A stretch of DNA of 64,000 nt from Utricularia gibba (taxonomy: Eukaryota; Streptophyta; Magnoliopsida; Lamiales; Lentibulariaceae), in assembly GCA_002189035.1 (NCBI GenBank), contig CM007991.1:1798001-1862000 (forward strand), read 5' to 3'. Made by a program: the position numbers and the translations under genes. The number at the start of each line of letters is the position of its first letter. The first letter of the stretch is position 1. This document shows positions 56,945 through 64,000 of this stretch, piece by piece. The notes under the pieces are model-generated. The model saw only the letters and a program-made list of their open reading frames with translations, had not been told where the DNA came from and did not search any database.

Positions 56945-57464
56945 GGATGTGGCGCCATCTAAAGAGTGTTGGCATTCGAAGTTGCTGATGATCGAATAAT
57001 TCTTTGATGAGTGTTGACTGCGATTCTTTGATTTTTGCTGTAGTTCTTCTTTATCCACCCTGCACAGGGAAGTTCAATCTGATCACTTGGAATACACATT
57101 AAGATGAGTTCATTTCTCATACTCAAAAGAGTTTATAAATGGGACAAATCTTCATATCGACTAAGTTTTTCCTTGCTTTAATTTCCAAGGTTCATTGATC
57201 CTGTCTTTACAGTGGCAACAAGAAAAAAACTACCAACATATTGCAAGTTTTTTGTCCCGAAATGCTAAAGGGAAAAAAATGACCCTGCCCATAAAATGAA
57301 TCAGGGACCCTATGGATCAAAGATGATTCAGAACATTATACAGAACAGAAAAGTTTTGACAAGGGTTCGATACGGAATGCAAATACCAGATGAAGTTCCC
57401 CCATTCAGTATCATCACACAAATTTATCATTTCCTTATAAACAACCGTTCACCTGCTTCTTCTT
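56945..57464. other. Intergenic DNA, IQM 3' flank
   Basis: 3' UTR of IQM and spacer before the tubulin remnant. The frame 57296-57688 (+) is the antisense shadow of that remnant. Confidence 0.55.
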
Positions 57465-58029
57465 GGCCCTTTGCAAGGAAAGCTAAATTCTCCAGGGTTT
57501 CACTAAACTTACCGCCTCCTCCTCCTCGCCTCACCTACGTGCCAATGAACGAATGCCCTGTTCACATACATGAGATCGAACTTATGATGAACGCGTCCAA
57601 ACACTTCGGCAACCGCTGTATTGCTGCCGATCAAGCACACGCCTCACTGTACTTTTTCAATATCGAACTTGGGAACATGCTTTCTTGATCCCGTTTCGCT
57701 GAAAAATGTGCCTAAAGCATCGTGCGCCACTCCCCCAACTTAGGTATCACTGGATTACACAAACACGCAGTCGCTTCAATCCAGAACTCCAGAAGACCTC
57801 GATATCAAGATCACAGATACAATACAGAAGAACCAAATTTTCCTTCACCGGAATATGAGCAATGAAATCTAACACTACAACGCGATTTTGGAATGAAAAA
57901 AAGAACAAAGGTGTACCTAAGCATAATGGCATCGGGCTGAATGCCATGCTCGAGGTAGTAGAGCTCCCAGCATGAATTCCTGACTTGAATCCCCGCTTGC
58001 CCCATGTGAATGCCGATAATTTCTCTCAT
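57465..58029 (-). pseudogene. Alpha-tubulin pseudogene: first exon and C-terminal fragment
   Basis: 58029-57917 reads [20 protein letters not shown] then [17 protein letters not shown], the first exon of alpha-tubulin, and ends at a GT donor. 57685-57465 reads, with stops and shifts, as [37 protein letters not shown] and [13 protein letters not shown], the region near residues 370-430 of alpha-tubulin. About 330 residues in between are absent, and only 230 bases separate the pieces. The first exon has a Gly to Arg change in the QVGN nucleotide-binding segment. This is a deletion-type remnant that kept its exon-1 splice donor, so it derives from a genomic copy and not from a retrocopy. Confidence 0.85.
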
Positions 58030-58863
58030 TATCCCTGCCGCCGATGATTGAGAAACTGACCGAAGATTCCCGGACGTGAAAAGCACCGGCGAAAGTGATA
58101 ATTGATACACTGTTCCATGTCCGAGAAGGCCCGCCATGAGGAAGCCAACTGTACATAGGCTCCACCCACGTGACTGTACTTCCTCCGGCCCAAAATAAAT
58201 CTCCAGCCCAATCAAACAATTTTACTCACAATTTCCCAAAAAGCCCATTGGCAGTTACACAACCGATGGTGGGCGCGAGGAGGGCATACGCCATATCTCA
58301 GACTTGAAGGCGTCATTAATTATTTTTTAATATCTCGAAACTTTTTTATTTCGATTTTTTTTTTTTAACCCTAGTCTTCTTCCCTGTAAATTTCCAGTAC
58401 AGTAAAGAAAAGCAGGCTCATCATTTCAAAGGTCTACAGAAGCGGATTCACGGGTTGGCATTTGAGAAAATCCATGGATTCTGTGACTTTATGGTGCGAA
58501 GCGAAGTCTCTGAACGCTCGAGAGATTCTTCTGGGGGTTGTTTACGAGGGGTCTCCTTTCTTTAGGCGAGTTGCTATCACGTGATGGCAGAACACTGCGC
58601 AGAGCTAATTGACAAAGGAATGCGTAGAAAGACAATGACACCGTCCCGTACGGCTTCGTCTTCTCCAATGGCGAGAGGAGACATGAGGGGAAACACATCT
58701 TTTTCATTACCTTAGAACATGTTTCACCCATCAACACTCCTAACAAAACTAACACATGGGGGTGGGTGGGTGTACTGCTGATTCTTCACAGAATACACAC
58801 ATACACTCACATGGGTTGAGGATCGGATTGGTTCATTCATTCACTCGTACACCAGTAGCAAGC
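58030..58863. other. Flank of the tubulin remnant and neprosin 3' flank
   Basis: The former tubulin promoter with TGGGCT/GGCCCA words near 58187-58240. The frame 58489-58755 (-) has no family signature. Confidence 0.5.
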
Positions 58864-60952
58864 TTAGGGGCAATTGGAGTTCTGCCCAGGTCCGCCGTAG
58901 TAGAAGTAGTGACCCCAATCGCTGTTGCTTCCCGTTTGGACGTCGTAGCAGTTTGATTGCTCTGTGAATGTGCCGAGGTCCTTCGGTGATTTCAGGTTGT
59001 TGGAGCTGTCCACAATCTGAATGTTTCTGAAGTAGCTTGACTTGCCGAAGCCCTCTTCAGGGAAATGCCCACTCCCCATTTGGGTCGCCGTGTGCTCGCC
59101 GTCCGGCTCTGAGTTCACCACTTCGCCGCCCCACTCAACCATCGACGCGCTATCACCCAAGTATGAAAACAAGAACGATGGCCAGTAGCCTAGCACGTAG
59201 TTGTTGCCGAACTGCATCCACCAGTGGCCCTCCTTGGGATCCTGCAACATCGCAAGGTTCATTAAAGGCTGAGTGTAACACGGTGTTCGAGTTTCTGCAG
59301 ACTGCGCCGGTGATGGGAATTTAACCTTCCAGATAAGAATGCTGATATCATACTGCGAGTTCCTGTACGAAGAAATGGGAGAGATGCTCGCCCCATCGCG
59401 ATCTCATTGTTCACTTGGACGAAGCCAGAGCAGAGAAGATTGTAGCAGCCAGTGGCTTGGTACGCATCGCTCTGTTTATTCAAAACCAAGCAGAATACAT
59501 ATACCAGATTTGCAGATTTGTTCACATATGTATTCAAGAAGACAAGCACAACTTACTGTCCAATAAGTGAAGAGTCTCGTGTTGTTGTCTCCGTAAAGAT
59601 CCGGGCTGACCTGAAACCGTGAGCAGCATCGACTTAGAACACTTCAGAATATGCAGTGAATCAAATTCTAAACTTTCATATTCAACAGCAAATACATGCT
59701 TCAGGGAATTCACCTGCCAGCCAGCTTCAATGCTGTTAAGATCTTCGCCAAAAGAACCACCCAAGACCCAAATCTGAGACAAGCTGAACTCATTAGGCTG
59801 TTGTATTGCGGGTTCCCAGACATTAATGGTGGCTTTTGCACCGTAATACTTGTCTCCCTCGACGTACGCTATCGCATGCTGTGAAGAAACACCACACAGC
59901 AGTGAGCAAGCTTCAAACTAAGACCAAAACCAGGATCTTCAGTCCTCGCACATGTACCTGATGCCCGCTTTCGTTCACGAGGTCGGGGTCAGCAGACCTG
60001 GGCTTGGGGACACTCCTGTGCTTCTTCTTGCCGTACCTTTTGACGGAGCTTGCTCTTAGAACATCATCTTCTTTGATTCTTCTGATAGGAATTGTGTCTT
60101 CAGGGCACTTGCCATTTGCATGCCATAACTGTGTGATTGGACTTGTTGCCTCTGTAGATGCAACCGTTTTCATGTCCTCAACAAAAAGGCCTTCTGGGTG
60201 GTAACTAGGCCTCATCTGGAGACAGGGAAACACCGAAATCTTCTCAGTAAGCGACAACTTCACCATCAACGATTACCAATAAGGCAAAACTAAAGGCGGT
60301 GAAGAAATGTACCTGAACTTTGTGATCTTTAAGAAACGGATGGTCAAAAGCCGGCTGATGAGAGATGTGCACGCAGTCGATGGTATCCCCATCAGGGCTC
60401 TGTAAAATCAAAACAAAGTTGTGTGTTTGGACTACGAAAACCCAGAGAGAAGGAAGGTTAGGAAAGGATTAAGCAGCGTTCTCAAAACGGTCAAATTTGG
60501 AGAACCTGAGAACCTCAAAGGAGAGGGGTCAAATTGTCGAACGCAGAAATTGACATTACGAGAAAACCAACGACTTTGGGCACACAAAAAACCGAAAAAA
60601 GAAGAAAAGACTTCAACTTTCATCACTAACACATTCTGATACCGAAAAAATGCACGAATTCAAACAGGCATTCTCTGATATTCCAGCAATAGTTCGAAAC
60701 CCAGAGACAGATTCGCCATTCAAATAGACAGAAACGAATAGCCGAATGCCATTAACTGCACATCAAGAAGATGTGGACCTGAATCGTCTTAATTGGGCGC
60801 TTGTTCAGTCTCTTCAAGTGTTTACGAACTTCAAATTTCTGCCTGGAAGCAGAAAGCCTAGCTGCGGAAGACACCGAGACGGAGCACCACAAACACAATA
60901 ATAACACCAGCATTCTCCACCGGCGGCCATTTTCCGGGTCCGGCGCAACCAT
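58864..60952 (-). CDS. Neprosin-domain (DUF239/DUF4409) secreted protein, one frame break
   Basis: Seven exons, 60952-60779, 60399-60313, 60215-59958, 59878-59714, 59610-59557, 59471-59326 and 59241-58864; 420 aa after repair, the family length. Signal peptide (MLVLLLCLWCSVSVSS), neprosin activation region (SPDGDTIDCVHISHQPAFDH, RPSYHPEGLF, TQLWHANGKCPEDTIPIRR) and the C-terminal neprosin domain (HAIAYVEGDKYYGAKATINV, QIWVLGG, YTYWT-like strand, GHWWMQFGNNYVLGYWPSFL, VEWGGEVVNSEPDGEHTATQ, MGSGHFPEEGFGKSSYFRNI). The domain is a glutamic-type prolyl endopeptidase in pitcher-plant neprosin. In exon 6 the frame breaks at the C run 59391-59394; one added base restores ASISPISSYRNSQYDISILI. The ATG at 60952 was chosen because it precedes the signal peptide. 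Confidence 0.93.
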
Positions 60953-62933
60953 GGTGGCTACCCCACCTACAAAACTCCTCCCTTCCAAGCGGAAAAACTC
61001 CTCCAAGCACTCGACAACACGATTTCAAATGCACCCCACGAAAGAAGCGGCAACCATAAACCCACAACTCCCCTACTTTTCTCCCCCACTTCTCAAGCGC
61101 CCTCCCCTCTTCCCAGCTTCAAGAGTGCAAATGTCGAATCCACTCCCACTTCACACATACACCCACACACTCTCTCTCTCTCCCCCCACGCTCCCTCGGC
61201 AGTGTGGTGGCGGTGGATCTGGCCCCTTAAGTGATTGCAAAAATACAAACCAAAAGAAATGGAAGCGACGAGGGGTAGAAATGGAATATTGAGAAAGTGG
61301 GAAAGTAGCGAATATGTCTCCACTGACATCCCACTGCTCCTCTGTCTCACAAAAGGCGGGCCCAACCCAATTACCACGAAATACCCATTCTACCCCTCTT
61401 CCATGGCTTCCCCTCCTCTCAGCCAGGGTAAAACGGTAACTTCCATCAATGACACCAAGAATCATTGTACGTTATTAATTCATGGAATAAATAAATACTC
61501 TTATCCCTAGATTTGGGCACATGCGCACTTTAGTCATAACGCCATTCACCAATCTTTTATTACCCCAAATTTAATAAAGGAATAATAATGGTAACTCCGT
61601 TTGTAATAAAAAAAGGCTTTGTGTGTGAATTTATGGCAGACATCAGCCTCGTCACGTCATGTGATGTCGATCCAACGTAAATTTGTTGTGTTCTTCCCTC
61701 CTACGTGATTATTTATTACAAATATAATGTAAATAAAAAAGGAGTCTGAGCACATGGGGGCGTGCTACGCTGCGGTCATGACCACCTTGATGTGACGGAC
61801 GCCTCAGGGGCTGATCATATGCAGCAGCATGTAGCAGTTGGCATCTGTTATTCACCATTTTTGTTTAAAAAGCTTTTAAATTGAATTATTTTTTAAACCC
61901 TAATTTTAATTATTTTTTAAAAAAATATATTAAATTGAAATGTGTAATAACCAATTAGGTAATTGATTCCTATTGTGATAAATGATTTTTCGATTTTAAA
62001 AAATTTCATCCCCCTTCATTAAATTGTCCAGCCCAGGTAACAAATGGACCCAGTGGCTTCGGCCCAAGGAGAAAAGGTAAGCGGTCTGGGCTTTTGATAT
62101 AAAGAAGAAGAATTAAAGAACGATAAATAATTATAATTATCTGTATTAAATTTTCAAAAATCAATGACACGTAATTAGCGATTCTAAAAAAAATTGATTT
62201 TTAAAACCTAAGGAAATATTTCTTGGATTTGAAGTGGTTACTCGTTAATTCTGAGTCATTTTCCGAATCTCCACTCAAATCTCTTGTTCCTCTTTGTCGC
62301 AATCTTTCCCAATTGATTTTCATTTCCCAAGCTCTTTGGTTTTAAATTTATAATTTAAATTTGTATTTTTGGAATATAAAGTAATAAAAATATCTTGAAA
62401 ATAATGTATTGTGAATTAGACTCCTTGGATTACCTCGTTCGAAGGGGCTATTTTTGTAAGATAATTAATATAAAAAATCCAATGTATGGAAAAAGAATAC
62501 ATTCTAAAAAAGAACTTTTTACTCAAAAAAAAAAAGAAAATTATTGTCTTTCGACGAGAAAATTATAACAATACGCGTGGGGAAAAAAAGTACGGATGAC
62601 GCGAATCGTCCAATGAAAGAATGCCACGTCGGGGGTTAGTCCGCAAATGAAACAATCTTACGGGGAAGGTGTGTGAAAACGTAGTAGTTAAGGGGGTGAG
62701 ATGCAAAAAGACGTGGTGGGAGTTGAACCACTCGACTTATATATTCAAAACCCTTGTGGAAACCCTTGGTTTTCCAATTTTCCGAAACCCAAAGCGAGAG
62801 ACTTTTGCCCTTAGGTCCTTTTGTGGCGGCTCTTTGGGCGTATCTCTATCTCTTCTCCGCTATCCATCCCTCCTGGTCTGGATTCTTCTTCTCTATCGCG
62901 GACTCGTCTGCGTTGAAGCACACCTCGGTAATC
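60953..62933. other. Divergent intergenic region, neprosin and ECT genes
   Basis: GC-rich 5' region of the neprosin gene to about 61300, with a short CA/CT microsatellite at 61155-61183. AT-rich DNA from 61550 to 62560, with GGCCCA and TGGGCT words near 62060-62090. The ECT 5' UTR begins near 62700. No gene seen. Confidence 0.55.
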
Positions 62934-64000
62934 ATGGCTGATGTCGCTCCTTCGGCGGATCGTATCCCTTTCTGCGTGTTTGTTGCCTTTTATGTTTGCT
63001 TTTGCCTAAGCTTTGACTCGTTTCATCTTTGTCGGCGTCCTTCGTGTGTGTTCCTTGGTGGTAGATCTAGCATCCTGAATGTGGTACCTGGGTGATGCCT
63101 GTATTTTTTCGTATTGACTACTTGCCTCTAGATCTTTTTAGCTAGTGTTGTAGGGGAGGTACGAGGGACGGCGTTTAGATTTGATTTGATGTTTACTGCT
63201 GCAAAAGACTGGCTTCAGCAACTGACGGATGCCAATATAGATGATACATCTATCATGTTTGTGTGCATGTGGCATTACTGGGGGCTGGAATTAAACGAGT
63301 TTGTACCGGGATTTGTGCTTCCTGAAACACATATTTGAGCTTTATAGACGCTTTGGTGCAATTTGTTGATTGCCTAAATAGTTTTCTTGTTTCTGAACGT
63401 CGTGTATGTTAAGGTATGTGTTTTCATAATGAATTCCTTAACTGAATGGTTTAGAAACTGTAGACATGCTACAGAAAATGTCATTAGATTCACGAGCTAA
63501 CCCAATAGACGTTCCTGAATCAACAAAGGTATGGTTTTTGGGTATGTCTGTTTAGCACTGGGATTATAGCCAGCGATTCTCGTGGCTGGGTTATTAAGTT
63601 TGACGATTCTCTTGCAGCTTTCAGTTGATTCCAACAATATTGCTAGTGGGGTTCGGTCAGATCGATCTACAACACCCCTCTTGCCTGATATAACGGATCC
63701 AACTGTGTGCTACCATCCGAATAGTTACACCCCACCTGGGTGCTACTACGGAGGTAAATTCATGTTTTTTTTAGGAGTGCTTTGCCTGTTTTCAAGAAGT
63801 TAGGCAGAACTGAATTAATCTCTGTGATGCAGGCTATGATGGTTCTGACTGGGATATGGTAAGATTCATGAGTCCTGATGGCGTGACTGCCTATGGGGAA
63901 GGTGCTCCTCTTGTGTACCACCCTGGGTATAGCTACAGTCATTATCCTCCATATTCACCTGGTGCTGCTTCTATGGTTCCGACACTCGCACATGATGGTC
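62934..64000 (+). CDS. YTH-domain m6A reader of the ECT family, 5' part
   Basis: Exons 62934-62961, 63455-63528, 63618-63753 and 63833 onwards, continuing past the window end. Exon 1-2 give MADVAPSADQTVDMLQKMSL then DSRANPIDVPESTK, and exons 3-4 give CYHPNSYTPPGCYYGGYDGS, SDWDMVRFMSPDG and a Tyr/Pro-rich stretch (YHPGYSYSHYPPYSP, PTLAHDG). This is the disordered N-terminus of ECT (YTHDF-type) proteins, with MADVAPSADQ resembling ECT2/ECT4 starts. The YTH domain itself would lie downstream. These cytoplasmic proteins bind N6-methyladenosine in mRNA and control organ growth. All four junctions keep phase. Confidence 0.85.

Noticed and set aside
61155..61183. CA/CT microsatellite as a functional element
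   Set aside because: Short simple repeat in a 5' region; nothing supports a specific role.
1..64000. CRISPR array, prophage, IS element or bacterial operon
   Set aside because: None present; the window is plant nuclear DNA with spliced genes throughout.

Overview
This is nuclear DNA of a flowering plant, almost certainly a eudicot. It has GT-AG introns of mostly 60-300 bases, AT-rich intergenic DNA, and only plant-type products: a YABBY factor, a STOMAGEN peptide, B3 proteins, a NOI protein, an IQM protein, an m6A reader of the ECT type and a plastid lysine-pathway enzyme. About 29 genes or gene remnants fit in 64 kb, roughly one per 2.2 kb. That is much denser than Arabidopsis and suggests a miniaturised genome; a compact asterid such as Lentibulariaceae would fit, but this is an inference. 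I saw no transposon, CRISPR array, tRNA or rRNA gene.

Layout. 0-6.2 kb: end of a strictosidine-synthase-like gene (+), two related B3 genes (-) and, between them, a 47-bp minisatellite and a YABBY remnant with only the zinc-finger exons. 7.5-11.1 kb: dCTP pyrophosphatase, EPFL9/STOMAGEN and dihydrodipicolinate synthase (all -). 12.4-17.6 kb: three DOMON genes, one full cytochrome b561-DOMON (+) and two AIR12-like (-). 18-27 kb: BUB3.3 (+), PUB9 (-), ribosomal protein eS8 (-). 27.5-35 kb: small plastid DnaJ (-), a G3BP-like NTF2/RRM protein (+), an unknown membrane protein (-) and a 47-aa conserved protein (-). 36.4-44.2 kb: divergent AP2 protein (+), NOI/RIN4-like (-), UBA-PUB protein (-), SNARE-associated/DedA-like membrane protein (+). 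44.5-49.2 kb: LPAT2 (+), cytochrome b5 (+), DUF538 (+). 49.9-57 kb: F-box/kelch SAGL1-like (-), an unknown protein (+), a short IQM (+). 57.4-58 kb: alpha-tubulin pseudogene (-). 58.9-61 kb: neprosin-domain protein (-). 62.9 kb to the end: 5' part of an ECT-type YTH gene (+).

The genes do not form one pathway. Local groupings are the DOMON cluster, the B3 pair and several head-to-head pairs sharing short promoters, often with GGCCCA/TGGGCC motifs.

The strongest whole-window signal is technical. At least eleven otherwise clean reading frames break where a short G or C run is one base too short. Adding one base restores the family-typical protein in each case. This looks like a systematic homopolymer undercall in the assembly rather than eleven separate pseudogenisations. 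It matters for anyone using the protein set. No wholly new system is evident; the most interesting biology is a STOMAGEN with an altered processing region, a NOI protein without the AvrRpt2 cleavage motif, the zinc-finger-only YABBY and an N-terminal LFGxRI motif shared by the B3 pair.
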